From NCBI GenBank assembly GCA_964466745.1, contig CAYXOX010000023.1, positions 1-28,787 of the forward strand: a stretch of 28,787 nt of DNA, in the 5' to 3' direction. Both the position numbers and the translations under genes were made by a program. The stretch comes from CAYXOX01 sp964466745. GTDB lineage: Bacteria; Pseudomonadota; Alphaproteobacteria; Rhodobacterales; Rhodobacteraceae. Positions 1 to 8,172 of the stretch are shown in pieces. Position 1 is the first letter of the stretch; each line of letters starts with the position of its first letter. The notes under the pieces are model-generated. The model was given only the letters and a program-made list of their open reading frames with translations, was not told the origin of the DNA and did not search any database.

Positions 1-495
1 GACGACGTGATCGCCGCCGAGAAGCCCTGCCTCCAGCAGATGGTGGAGGCCTACGAGGAAACCGGCGGCTGCATGGTCGCCGCCATGGAGGTCCCGCACG
101 AGAAGACGGGCGCCTACGGCGTTCTCGACGTCAAGGAGGACATGGGAGAAAAGGTTTCCATCGCCGGCATGGTCGAGAAGCCGCGTCCGGAGGACGCGCC
201 CTCGAACCTCGCCGTCATTGGCCGCTACATTCTCACGCCCAAGGTGCTGCAGACGCTCAACAAGCGCCGTAGCGGCGCCGGCGGCGAGATCCAGCTGACC
301 GACGCGATTGCCGAGGAGATCGAGCAGGGTCGGCCCGTCTACGGCTATCGGTTCCGCGGCCAGCGCTTCGACTGCGGCTCGAAGGCGGGGTTCCTGCAGG
401 CCACGGTGGCTTTCGGTCTCGCCCGCGAGGATCTGCGCGAGGAATTCTCCGCCTATCTCGAAGAGATGTTCAGCCTGCCCAAGGCGGCGCAGTAG
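1..495 (+). CDS. galU: UTP--glucose-1-phosphate uridylyltransferase, C-terminal part
   Basis: The last 164 residues of a GalU-type nucleotidyltransferase; the 5' end lies outside the window and the frame is open from base 1. The family makes UDP-glucose from UTP and glucose-1-phosphate in the cytoplasm. Visible family motifs are VEKP (sugar-phosphate region), the strand reading AVIGRYILTP, GGEIQLTDAI, and near the end RFDCGSKAGFLQA, which matches the GalU consensus around the conserved D-G-K. The gene ends 10 bases before a galE-like epimerase, so the two probably form an operon that supplies UDP-glucose and UDP-galactose to the glycosyltransferases that follow. Close relatives using other nucleotides (RfbA-type) lack this C-terminal motif set, so the GalU call is firm. 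Confidence 0.93.
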   Translation, partial: DDVIAAEKPCLQQMVEAYEETGGCMVAAMEVPHEKTGAYGVLDVKEDMGEKVSIAGMVEKPRPEDAPSNLAVIGRYILTPKVLQTLNKRRSGAGGEIQLTDAIAEEIEQGRPVYGYRFRGQRFDCGSKAGFLQATVAFGLAREDLREEFSAYLEEMFSLPKAAQ

Positions 496-505
496 ACGGG
501 CGCCG

Positions 506-1489
506 ATGGAGCGGGTGCTCGTCACGGGCGGCGCGGGCTATATCGGCAGCCACGCCTGCAAGGCGCTCGCGGCTGCGGGCTACCTGCCCGTGGCCTACGA
601 CAACCTGACGAGCGGCCGGGAGGCCGCCGTCAGATACGGCCCGCTCGAACGTGGCGACCTGCTGGATGCCGAGCGGCTGGCCGCGGTGTTCGCCGCTCAC
701 CGGCCAGTGGCCGTGATGCACTTCGCGGCCCTCAGCGAGGTCGGCCAGTCGGTGCGCGAGCCCGGGCGGTACTGGCGCGTGAACGTCTCGGGCTCGCTGA
801 ACCTCGTCGAGGCTTCGCTGGCGGCGGGCTGCCGGAGCTTCGTGTTCTCCTCCACCTGCGCCACCTACGGCGAGCACGACGGGATTGAGCTCACCGAGGA
901 AACGCCGCAGAACCCTGTGAACCCCTACGGTGCGTCCAAGCGCGCGATCGAGGACATGCTGCGCGGCTTCGAGGCGTCCCACGGGCTGCGCCACGTGATC
1001 TTCCGGTATTTCAACGTCGCCGGGGCCGATCCGGACGGCGAGCTTGGCGAATGCCACGAGCCGGAAACCCATCTCATTCCCCTCATGCTCGAGGCGATCG
1101 ACGGCCTGCGCCCGGCCCTCACTGTCTTCGGGGACGATTACGATACCCCCGACGGCACCTGCATCCGCGACTACGTCCATGTCTCGGACCTGGTGGATGC
1201 CCATGTGCTTGGCCTGCAATGGCTGGCCGAAGGCGGCGGCAGCAGGGTGTTCAACCTCGGCACCGGGCGTGGCTTTTCCGTGCGGGAGGTGATCGAGCAC
1301 AGCCGTATCGTCACCAATCGCGCGGTTCCGCACGTGATCGGCCCGCGCCGGCCGGGCGATTGCGCACGGCTGGTTTGTGGCGGCCAGAGCGCTACGGAGG
1401 TGCTGGGGTGGCGCCCCGAGCGGTCCACGTTGCCCCAGATGATCGCCGATGCCTGGCGGTGGCACAGGTCTCGGCAGGGTGCGCGCTGA
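506..1489 (+). CDS. galE: UDP-glucose 4-epimerase
   Basis: An extended short-chain dehydrogenase of 327 residues, the normal GalE size. It interconverts UDP-glucose and UDP-galactose (or the N-acetyl forms) through a bound NAD. Visible are the NAD loop GGAGYIG (residues 8-14), the acidic end of the second strand in AYDNL (about 30-34), the catalytic Ser/Thr region FSSTCATYG (114-122), and Tyr141 and Lys145 in NPYGASK. The start ATG at 506 is chosen because the Rossmann strand begins at once (MERVLVTGG); an in-frame ATG upstream lies inside galU. The next gene probably overlaps its 3' end by 11 bases. Specificity for Glc/Gal versus GlcNAc/GalNAc cannot be told from sequence. Confidence 0.92.
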   Translation: MERVLVTGGAGYIGSHACKALAAAGYLPVAYDNLTSGREAAVRYGPLERGDLLDAERLAAVFAAHRPVAVMHFAALSEVGQSVREPGRYWRVNVSGSLNLVEASLAAGCRSFVFSSTCATYGEHDGIELTEETPQNPVNPYGASKRAIEDMLRGFEASHGLRHVIFRYFNVAGADPDGELGECHEPETHLIPLMLEAIDGLRPALTVFGDDYDTPDGTCIRDYVHVSDLVDAHVLGLQWLAEGGGSRVFNLGTGRGFSVREVIEHSRIVTNRAVPHVIGPRRPGDCARLVCGGQSATEVLGWRPERSTLPQMIADAWRWHRSRQGAR

Positions 1490-2693
1490 ACCCTCGCCCC
1501 CGGCGCGCCTGCTCGATCTCAGTCGGAGCGTCTCGCGGATCGGGCACGTGCCCACGGGGATCGACAGGGTGGAGCGGGCCTACCTCGATGCCTTCCTCGC
1601 GGACGTGGCGCCGCTCTTCGGCCTCGTGCGCACCGCGGCCGGCTTTCTCTTGCTCGACGAGGCGGGGTGCCGGCTGCTGGCCGAAGGGCCCGGGCCCGGC
1701 GGCTGGGGCGAAGCCGGGCTGCTGAGCCGCCTCGGCACGCGCCGGGGGGATGCCGCGGCGGCGGAATCGGCGCTCAGGCGCGCGGCGGTGGCCCGCGTTC
1801 CGCGCCGGGGGCTCGGCTGGCTCCTGCGCCGCCATTTGCCGGCCGGGGCGGCGGCCTTCCACGTGGGCCACGCCGCGCTGGAGGCGCCCCTGGCGCGCGC
1901 CCTCGCGAGCACGGGCGGCGGGCTCACGGTGATGATCCACGACGTGATCCCGCTCGAGCATCCGGAGTGGCAGCGCGGCCGCGCGCCCGAGCGCATGCGC
2001 GCGCTCCTGCGTGCCGCCCATGCTCATGCAACCCGGCTGGTTTACCCCACGCAAACGGTGCGCGCGGCGAGCGAGGCGCGCATGGCCCCCTGGGGGCGGC
2101 CGCCGCCGGCGCTCGTGGCGCCGCTCGGCGTCGAGGTGGCGGCCCCCGATCCGCAGTGGCGGCCGCCGCTGCCCGAGAACCGGCCCCATTTCGTGAGCGT
2201 CGGCACGCTGGAGCCGCGCAAGAACCACGTGCTTCTCCTCGATGCGTGGGAGCATCTTGCACGCGAGATGCCCGCCGATCGTCTCCCGCGCCTCTACCTC
2301 TGCGGCGCGCGGGGCTGGGCCGATCCGGCGCTCTTCCGGAGGCTGGACGCGCTGCGCCCGGGCGGAATCGTCCACGAACTGACGGGGCTTGGGGACGCGG
2401 CGCTTTCGGCGCTCGTCTCGGGGGCGCGTGCAATGCTCTTTCCGAGCCTTGCGGAGGGCACGGGCCTGCCGCCCCTCGAAGCGGCCGCGCTGGGCACCCT
2501 GCCCGTGTGCACCGCGCTGCCGGTCTATCGCGAGACGCTTGGCGACAATGCCGTTTACCTGCCGGGAACCGACGGCTATGTGTGGGCACAAAAGATTATG
2601 GGGCTTTGCGAACCCGGCGGCGCATCCGTTTTCGCGCCGATCGCGCCTCCGAGCTGGCAGGATCATTTCAATGTCTTGTTGGGCCGGATGTGA
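1479..2693 (+). CDS. Glycosyltransferase family 4 (GT-B fold)
   Basis: A 404-residue GT-B glycosyltransferase of the GT4 (RfaB/WbaZ-like) group, which transfers a sugar from an activated donor to a growing glycan. The C-terminal half shows the usual donor-binding landmarks: SVGTLEPRKNH at the start of the second Rossmann domain, LYLCGARGW, and the E-x7-E type motif in SLAEGTGLPPLEAAALGT. The N-terminus LLDLSRSVSR...TGIDRVERAYL resembles a group common in Rhodobacteraceae polysaccharide clusters. The GTG at 1479 is preferred because it puts this block about 10 residues from the start; an ATG at 1449 is the alternative. It overlaps the end of galE, which suggests translational coupling. Donor and acceptor are unknown. 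Confidence 0.8.
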   Translation: MRAEPSPPARLLDLSRSVSRIGHVPTGIDRVERAYLDAFLADVAPLFGLVRTAAGFLLLDEAGCRLLAEGPGPGGWGEAGLLSRLGTRRGDAAAAESALRRAAVARVPRRGLGWLLRRHLPAGAAAFHVGHAALEAPLARALASTGGGLTVMIHDVIPLEHPEWQRGRAPERMRALLRAAHAHATRLVYPTQTVRAASEARMAPWGRPPPALVAPLGVEVAAPDPQWRPPLPENRPHFVSVGTLEPRKNHVLLLDAWEHLAREMPADRLPRLYLCGARGWADPALFRRLDALRPGGIVHELTGLGDAALSALVSGARAMLFPSLAEGTGLPPLEAAALGTLPVCTALPVYRETLGDNAVYLPGTDGYVWAQKIMGLCEPGGASVFAPIAPPSWQDHFNVLLGRM

Positions 2694-2729
2694 GACCACG
2701 GGCCGGCGTGTAGCGTTTCGAGGGGTGGA

Positions 2730-3740
2730 TTGCGGATCGTTCGTTCATACGGGCTCCGGTTGAGGCGGAAGGGGCGCCTCTGGCGTGCCTGGGCGCGGCG
2801 GCGCGAACTCGTGACCGTGCAGAACCGTACGAGCCGGATCACACCGGGAGCCATTCTGTGCTTTTCGACGATCCGGAACGAACGTGTGCGCCTGCCCTGG
2901 TTCCTGCGCTACTACCGCGAACTCGGGATCGATCACTTCCTGATCGTCGACAACGGGTCGACGGACGGATCGCGCGAGTACCTCGAAAACCAGGGCGACG
3001 TTTCGCTCTGGCACACGGGGGCAAGCTACCGCCGGGCCGGCTACGGAATGGATTGGCTCAACTGGCTGCTCGGCCACCATGGCCACGGCCATTGGGCGCT
3101 GACCGTCGATCCCGACGAGTTCCTCGTCTACCCGTTCTGCGACACGCGCCCGCTGCGCGCCCTCACCGACTGGCTCGATGCATCCGCGATTCGCTCGTTC
3201 CCGGCGATGCTGCTCGACATGTATCCGAAGGGCGCTCTCGCCGAGCAGCCCTACCAGGAAGGGCAGGATCCGTTGGAGATCGCCTGCTGGTTCGACAGCG
3301 GCAACTACGTGATCGAGCGCAACCCGCAGTACGGCAACCTCTGGATCCAGGGCGGACCGCGGATGCGGATGTTCTTCGCCGAGGAACCCTGGCGCTCGCC
3401 CGCGCTCAACAAGATCCCGCTGGTCCGCTGGGACAGGCGATATGCCTATGCCAGTTCCACCCACATGCTGCTCCCGCGCGGGCTCAACTCCGTCTACGAC
3501 GAGTGGGGCGGCGAGAAAGCGAGCGGCATGCTCCTGCACACCAAGTTTCTCGACACCTTCACGCTCAAGGCCGAGGAGGAGATCGAGCGTGGCGAGCACT
3601 ACGCCAACTCCGTCGAGTACAAGGCCTATGCCGAAGCCATGCGCCGCAATCCCGAGATCTGGTGCAAATGGTCTGAGAAATACATAAACTGGCGCCAGCT
3701 CGAGATCCTCGGGCTGATGTCGAAAGGGAACTGGGCATGA
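2730..3740 (+). CDS. Glycosyltransferase family 2 (GT-A fold, Glyco_tranf_2_4 type)
   Basis: A 336-residue protein with a GT-A nucleotide-diphospho-sugar transferase core. The motif block STIRNERVRLPWFLRYY...IDHFLIVDNGSTDGSREYL (residues 46-85) and the metal-binding DPDEF (127-131, the DxD equivalent) are characteristic of the Glyco_tranf_2_4 subgroup, found in many alphaproteobacterial surface-glycan loci. A basic N-terminal stretch of about 30 residues precedes the domain, and there is no membrane segment, so it is probably cytoplasmic or peripheral. The TTG start at 2730 is preceded by AGGGG at 2721-2725, a usable ribosome binding site, and is taken with moderate confidence. Its stop overlaps the next start (ATGA at 3737-3740). 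The sugar transferred cannot be inferred. Confidence 0.8.
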   Translation: MRIVRSYGLRLRRKGRLWRAWARRRELVTVQNRTSRITPGAILCFSTIRNERVRLPWFLRYYRELGIDHFLIVDNGSTDGSREYLENQGDVSLWHTGASYRRAGYGMDWLNWLLGHHGHGHWALTVDPDEFLVYPFCDTRPLRALTDWLDASAIRSFPAMLLDMYPKGALAEQPYQEGQDPLEIACWFDSGNYVIERNPQYGNLWIQGGPRMRMFFAEEPWRSPALNKIPLVRWDRRYAYASSTHMLLPRGLNSVYDEWGGEKASGMLLHTKFLDTFTLKAEEEIERGEHYANSVEYKAYAEAMRRNPEIWCKWSEKYINWRQLEILGLMSKGNWA

Positions 3741-5434
3741 GCCTCGGCGTGGTCATGCTCGTGCACACGGATTTCGACCGGGCCGAGCAGGTTGCGCGGC
3801 ACTGGCATGCCGCCGGGTGCCCCGTCGTGATCCACGTCGATCGGAGCGTGCACCGCGCACGCTTCACCGCCTTCCGCGATGCGCTGTCGGCGCTGCCCGG
3901 GGTCAGGTTCTCGCCGCGGCACCGCTGCGAGTGGGGCACCTGGGGCATCGTTGCCGCCACCCAGGAAGCTTCCGAGCTGATGCTCGCCGAGTTCTGCGAA
4001 GTCCGGCATGTCTACCTGGCCTCGGGCTCCTGCCTGCCGCTGCGCCCGGTGGAAGAGCTGCGCGAATACCTCGCCGCCCGGCCGAACACCGATTTCATCG
4101 AAAGCGCCACCACCGCCGACGTGCCCTGGACGGTCGGCGGCCTCGACACCGAGCGCTTCACCCTGCGCTTCCCGTTCTCGTGGAAGAGCAACCGGATGCT
4201 CTTCGACGCGGCGGTGGAGGTGCAGCGGCGCCTGCGGCTGCATCGCAGGCCCCCTCGCGAGCTCATTCCGCACATGGGCTCGCAGTGGTGGTGCCTCACC
4301 CGGCAAACCCTTTCGGCGATCCTGCAGGACCCCGAGCGCGCCCGCTTCGAGCGCTACTTCAAGCTCGTGTGGATTCCCGACGAAAGCTATTTCCAGACCC
4401 TCTCGCGCCTCTACGCGCGGGATATCGAGAGCCGCTCGCTGACGCTCTCGAAATTCGATTTCCAGGGCAAGCCGCACATCTTCTACGACGACCATCTCCA
4501 GCTTCTGCGCAGGTCGGATTGCTTCGTGGCGCGCAAGATCTGGCCGCGCGCCGACAGGCTCTACCGTGCCTTCCTCACCGACAGCGCCGGCGCGATGAGC
4601 CGGACCGAGCCCAATCCCGGCAAGATCGACCGCGTGTTCTCCAAGGCCGTGTATCGCCGCACGCGCGGCCGGCCGGGCCTCTACATGCAGAGCCGGTTCC
4701 CCAACGAGAACTGGGAGAACGGCGTCACCGCCGCCCCCTACTCGGTGTTCGAGGGGTTTTCCGACCTCTTCGAGGATTTCGAGGGGTGGCTCGGCCGGGT
4801 CAGCGGCATGCGCGTGCATGGCCATCTCTACGGGCCGGACAGGGCCGAGTTCGCCGAGGGCCACCGCAGCTTCAACGGCGCCCTGTCCGACGACAGGGTG
4901 GTGCGGGACTACCGGCCCGTGGCCTTCCTGACCAATCTGATCTGGAACACGCGGGGCGAGCGCCAGGCCTTCATGTACGGCCCGCGCGACAACCAGGCGA
5001 TGAGCTGGCAGCTCGCGCGCGACCCGAACGCGCAGATCTCGGTGATCACCGGCGCGTGGATTCTCGATCTCTACGAGTCCAACGAGAATTTCGGAACCCT
5101 TCGGCGCCGCGCGGCCGATCTGCAGAAGATCGAGGTGGATCATCTCTATGCCCTGCGCTCGCCCCATGCCAAGGCGAGGGTCCAGATCTGGAGCATGGCC
5201 GAGTTCATCGAGAACCCCATGGAGAATCTCCAGAGTATCATCGATGCCGTTGGGGCCCGGCAGCCGCGCCGCATGACGGAAGCGCCCCGCATGAAGGATC
5301 TGACGAACCTGCCGAACTTCCTGCAGAGCCTCAAGAACCAGGGCATGCATCCGCATCTGGTGGGCGATTTCCCCTCCGTCGCGCCCGAGCCGATGCCCGA
5401 GCGGCCGCGCCGCAAGCCCTACCTCGTGAAGTGA
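3737..5434 (+). CDS. GT14 (core-2/I-branching type) glycosyltransferase with C-terminal DUF5928-like domain
   Basis: A 565-residue protein. Residues 1 to about 260 look like the core-2/I-branching beta-1,6-N-acetylglucosaminyltransferase family: VIHVDRS (31-37), EWGTWGIV (65-72), LASGSCLPLRP (94-104, the LSG-x-D-x-PL equivalent), GSQWWCLT (181-188) and PDESYFQT (214-221). The remaining 300 residues have none of these motifs and correspond to the extension called DUF5928 in Rhodobacteraceae homologues (recognised from memory, not searched). The family usually adds GlcNAc or xylose as a branch, so a branched product is plausible. It starts inside the stop of the preceding GT2 gene and is followed after 7 bases by a sulfotransferase, so the three are very likely co-translated. 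Confidence 0.8.
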   Translation: MSLGVVMLVHTDFDRAEQVARHWHAAGCPVVIHVDRSVHRARFTAFRDALSALPGVRFSPRHRCEWGTWGIVAATQEASELMLAEFCEVRHVYLASGSCLPLRPVEELREYLAARPNTDFIESATTADVPWTVGGLDTERFTLRFPFSWKSNRMLFDAAVEVQRRLRLHRRPPRELIPHMGSQWWCLTRQTLSAILQDPERARFERYFKLVWIPDESYFQTLSRLYARDIESRSLTLSKFDFQGKPHIFYDDHLQLLRRSDCFVARKIWPRADRLYRAFLTDSAGAMSRTEPNPGKIDRVFSKAVYRRTRGRPGLYMQSRFPNENWENGVTAAPYSVFEGFSDLFEDFEGWLGRVSGMRVHGHLYGPDRAEFAEGHRSFNGALSDDRVVRDYRPVAFLTNLIWNTRGERQAFMYGPRDNQAMSWQLARDPNAQISVITGAWILDLYESNENFGTLRRRAADLQKIEVDHLYALRSPHAKARVQIWSMAEFIENPMENLQSIIDAVGARQPRRMTEAPRMKDLTNLPNFLQSLKNQGMHPHLVGDFPSVAPEPMPERPRRKPYLVK

Positions 5435-5441
5435 GCGCGCC

Positions 5442-6863
5442 TTGGCCGGTTTCGACCTCTTCGTGATCCTTGCCGAGATGCGCACCGGCTCGAACCTGCT
5501 CGAGAGCAACCTGAACGCCTACGGCGCGCTGCACTGCCATGGCGAGGCGTTCAACCCCGGTTTCATCGGCTATCCCAACCAGAACGAGTTGCTCGGAGTG
5601 ACGCGCGAAGCGCGCGAACGCGACCCGCTGGCACTGCTCGACGCGATCCGCACGGCCGAAGGGCTCGCCGGGTTCCGCTACTTCCACGATCACGACCCCC
5701 GCATATTCGACGTGGTGATGGACGATCCCCGCTGCGCGAAGATCGTGCTGACGCGCAACCCGGCGGAGAGCTACGTTTCCTGGAAAATCGCACGCGCCAC
5801 GGGGCAGTGGAAGCTCACCGAGGCACGCCACCAGCGGGCGCGGACCGTTCGCTTCAATGCCGCCGAATTCGAGGCGCATCTCGCGGCGCTCCAGGAGTTC
5901 CAGGTGCGCGTGCTTGGCCACCTGCAGCGCAGCGGGCAGACGGCGTTCTGGATCGCCTACGAGGATCTCCAGGACATCGGGGTGATGAACGGCCTCGCGC
6001 GCTGGCTCGGGCTCGGCGAGACGCGCGAAAGCCTCGGCAGCGAACTGAAGAAGCAGAATCCGGCGCCCATGGCCCAGAAGGTGGAGAACTTCTCCGAAAT
6101 GGAACTGGCGCTCGCACGGCTCGACCGTTTCAACCTCTCGCGCACGCCCAACTTCGAGCCGCGCCGCGGCCCCGTCGTGCCGAGCTACGCCGCGGCGAAG
6201 GGGGCGCCGCTCCTCTATGCTCCCGTGCGGGGCGGCAGCGTGGAGGCGCAGGTTCGGGGCTGGCTCACTGCGCTGGGGGCCGAGGGCGGCGGGATCGAGG
6301 AGGGCTTCACCCAGAAGTCGCTGCGGGCATGGCGGGCCGGCCGTCCCGGGCACATCGGTTTCACCGTGCTCAGCCACCCCGCGGTTCGGGCGCACACGGC
6401 CTTCTGCCGGCGTATCGTTGCCACCGGGCCGGGCACCTATGCCGCCATAAGGGCGAGCCTGCGCCGCCTCTACCGCCTGCCCCTGCCCGACGCGGCGCCG
6501 ACGCCCGAGACCTATTCCGCCGAGCAGCATCGCGAGGCGTTTCTCGCCTTCCTGGGGTTCCTCAAGGCAAATCTCGCGGGTCAGACCTCGATCCGCACCG
6601 ATGCGACATGGGCCAGCCAGGTGCAGGTGGTGCGCGGCTTCGCGCAGGTGGCGCCGCTGGATTTCCTTGCCCGCGAGGACCGGCTCGAGGAGGATCTCGG
6701 CTGGCTCGCGGGGCGCGTGGGCGCCAGCCCGGCCCCGCTCCCGGAGCCCGAGGCCGACGTGCCCCATGCGCTCGCGGACATCTACGACGACGAGATCGAA
6801 GCCGCGGTGCACGCGGCCTACGCGCGCGACTACGAGATGCTGGGCTTTACCCGCTGGCGCTGA
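5442..6863 (+). CDS. Two-domain sulfotransferase (NodH-like N-terminus, Sulfotransfer_2-like C-terminus)
   Basis: A 473-residue protein. The N-terminal half carries the two PAPS-binding elements of sulfotransferases: the 5'-phosphosulfate loop EMRTGSNLLES (12-22) right after the first strand, and the 3'-phosphate segment KIVLTRNPAESYVSWKIA (100-117). The C-terminal part (about 290-473) has the layout of a Sulfotransfer_2 domain, including DATWASQ, DFLAREDRLEEDLGWL and a terminal ARDYEMLGF, but its own phosphate loop is missing and the usual R-x-P of the 3'-phosphate segment reads LSHP. The second half is therefore probably non-catalytic. TTG at 5442 is chosen because the first strand begins there; an internal ATG would remove it. 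Sulfation of the glycan made by the neighbouring transferases is inferred from context. Confidence 0.78.
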   Translation: MAGFDLFVILAEMRTGSNLLESNLNAYGALHCHGEAFNPGFIGYPNQNELLGVTREARERDPLALLDAIRTAEGLAGFRYFHDHDPRIFDVVMDDPRCAKIVLTRNPAESYVSWKIARATGQWKLTEARHQRARTVRFNAAEFEAHLAALQEFQVRVLGHLQRSGQTAFWIAYEDLQDIGVMNGLARWLGLGETRESLGSELKKQNPAPMAQKVENFSEMELALARLDRFNLSRTPNFEPRRGPVVPSYAAAKGAPLLYAPVRGGSVEAQVRGWLTALGAEGGGIEEGFTQKSLRAWRAGRPGHIGFTVLSHPAVRAHTAFCRRIVATGPGTYAAIRASLRRLYRLPLPDAAPTPETYSAEQHREAFLAFLGFLKANLAGQTSIRTDATWASQVQVVRGFAQVAPLDFLAREDRLEEDLGWLAGRVGASPAPLPEPEADVPHALADIYDDEIEAAVHAAYARDYEMLGFTRWR

Positions 6864-6876
6864 GCGCCTCCGCTCA
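6861..6876. terminator. Stop-codon hairpin between convergent genes (possible weak bidirectional terminator)
   Basis: TGAGCG, a four-base loop CCTC, and CGCTCA form a perfect 6-bp stem. The stem contains both the TGA of the sulfotransferase gene and the TGA of ptsN on the opposite strand. There is no T-run on either side, so activity as an intrinsic terminator is uncertain. It is the only structure in the 10 bases between these convergent genes. Confidence 0.3.
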
Positions 6877-7338
6877 TGCCGCCTGCGTGGCGGGGCCCTC
6901 GGTGAGCACCGCGTGCAAGGTTGCGGGATCGGCGTTGGCCCGCAGCTTGTCGCACAGGCGCGTGTCGCGCAGGCTTCGGGAGACGAGGGCCAGCGCCTTC
7001 AGATGATCGACGCCCGCGTCGGACGGCGCGAATAGCGCGAAGACGAGATCCACGGGCCGGCGGTCCACCGCATCGAAATCGACGGGCTTGTCGAGGCGCA
7101 GGAACACCCCCCGCACCTGCTCGATACCCTCGATGCGGGCATGGGGCAGCGCCACGCCATGGCCCACCCCCGTCGGGCCAAGGCTCTCGCGGTCCATCAG
7201 CGCGTCCGCGGCACGCTCCGCGTCGAGCCCGTAGGCCGACGCTGCAAGTTCGCTCAGGTCCTGGAAGAGGCGCTTCTTGCTGGAGGCTCCTGCGACAACC
7301 TTCACCGCCTCGGTAGAGAGGATCTTGGAAAGCTCCAT
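6874..7338 (-). CDS. ptsN: PTS IIA-like nitrogen regulatory protein
   Basis: A 154-residue EIIA-Ntr protein (PTS EIIA type 2 domain). It receives phosphate from NPr and acts as a regulator of potassium uptake, nitrogen and carbon functions rather than as a sugar transporter. The phospho-acceptor is His66 in HGVALPHARIEG; ESLGPTGVGHG just before it is also typical. Start ATG 7338 gives MELSKIL, matching family N-termini. It lies 46 bases downstream of hpf, the common hpf-ptsN pairing. Three bases of its stop are shared with the hairpin that separates it from the convergent sulfotransferase gene. Confidence 0.93.
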   Translation of the reverse strand: MELSKILSTEAVKVVAGASSKKRLFQDLSELAASAYGLDAERAADALMDRESLGPTGVGHGVALPHARIEGIEQVRGVFLRLDKPVDFDAVDRRPVDLVFALFAPSDAGVDHLKALALVSRSLRDTRLCDKLRANADPATLHAVLTEGPATQAA

Positions 7339-7384
7339 TTACTCGTGGTCCTCGCTGCTGGCCGTGCAGACCGCGGCCGTGCAC

Positions 7385-7960
7385 CTACTTTGCGTTTCTC
7401 GGATCGATCCAGCCGATATTGCCGTCTTCGCGGCGATACACGACATTCACGCCGCTGTGTCCCTCGTTGCGGAAGACAAGGAGCGGTGCGCCCGCCAATT
7501 CCATCTGCATCACCGCTTCGCCAACGGAAAGAGACGGTATCTTCGTCTCCATCTCGGCGATGATCATGGGCTGGAGGCTTTCGGGCTCGTCCTCTTCGGT
7601 GTCTGCCGATGCGGCGAGGATATACGAGGACGCCCCGAGGAGTTCAACAGGCTGCGGCCGTTCGCGGTGATGGTCCTTGAGACGCCGCTTGTAGCGCCGG
7701 AGCTGCTTTTCCATCTTGCCCGCGCAAGCGTCGAAGGCGGCGTAGATCTCGGTGGCATGGGCCTTGGCCGAAGCCGTAAGACCCGTCGAAAGATGGATCA
7801 CCGCTTCGCAGACATACTCGTGGGCGTCGCGTGCGAAGGTCACGGTCGCGTCGGTCGGGCGTCCGGCGTATTTCGACGCGATCGCGCCGATCTCGTCCTT
7901 CACATGGGTCTGAAGCGCGTCGCCAATATCGATTTGCCGGCCGCTGATCTGGTATCTCAC
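7385..7960 (-). CDS. hpf: Ribosome hibernation promoting factor, long form
   Basis: A 191-residue long-form HPF/RaiA protein. The N-terminal domain (about 1-105) starts MRYQISGRQIDIGDALQTHV and contains the basic KQLRRYKRRLKDHH helix that binds the 30S decoding site. The C-terminal dimerisation domain (about 130-191) reads IIAEMETKIPSLSVGEAVMQMEL... and ends GNIGWIDPR. The long form drives 100S ribosome dimers in stationary phase. The GTG start at 7960 is set by a strong AAGGAGG five bases upstream of the ATGGT spacer; a longer reading to 8119 has no homology and is rejected. hpf follows lptB directly, without the usual rpoN in between. Confidence 0.93.
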   Translation of the reverse strand: MRYQISGRQIDIGDALQTHVKDEIGAIASKYAGRPTDATVTFARDAHEYVCEAVIHLSTGLTASAKAHATEIYAAFDACAGKMEKQLRRYKRRLKDHHRERPQPVELLGASSYILAASADTEEDEPESLQPMIIAEMETKIPSLSVGEAVMQMELAGAPLLVFRNEGHSGVNVVYRREDGNIGWIDPRNAK

Positions 7961-8172
7961 ACCATCCTCCTTCGATGTGCGCGCCCCGCGGCCGTGCTGC
8001 CGCCCTGTGGCGTCGCTCGATGTCCGGCGGGGCTGGGGGCTGCGGTTTCTTCGCACCGTCCGGTTGGTCCGGCCCGGGCCGGGCAAGGGATCATCCAGAG
8101 CGAAGGCAAGGTACCGCATTCCCTTCAGTTGGCGACAGATGCGCCGGCGCTGTCAATGACCGAAAGGACCGG
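7961..8172 (-). other. Intergenic leader between lptB and hpf
   Basis: 212 bases without a credible gene. The region holds a consensus -35 hexamer TTGACA on the minus strand (8156-8151) with no good -10 after a 16-18 base spacer, and a perfect 14-bp palindrome, CCGGCCCGGGCCGG, at 8069-8082 followed by further CCGG repeats. The hpf ribosome binding site AAGGAGG is at 7966-7972. A separate hpf-ptsN promoter in this stretch is likely but not identified with confidence. Confidence 0.35.

Noticed and set aside
3626..5509. Long open frame on the minus strand opposite the GT14 gene
   Set aside because: It is a shadow of GC-rich coding sequence; the translation is rich in Arg, Ala, Gly and His with no domain, while the plus strand carries clear GT14 motifs.
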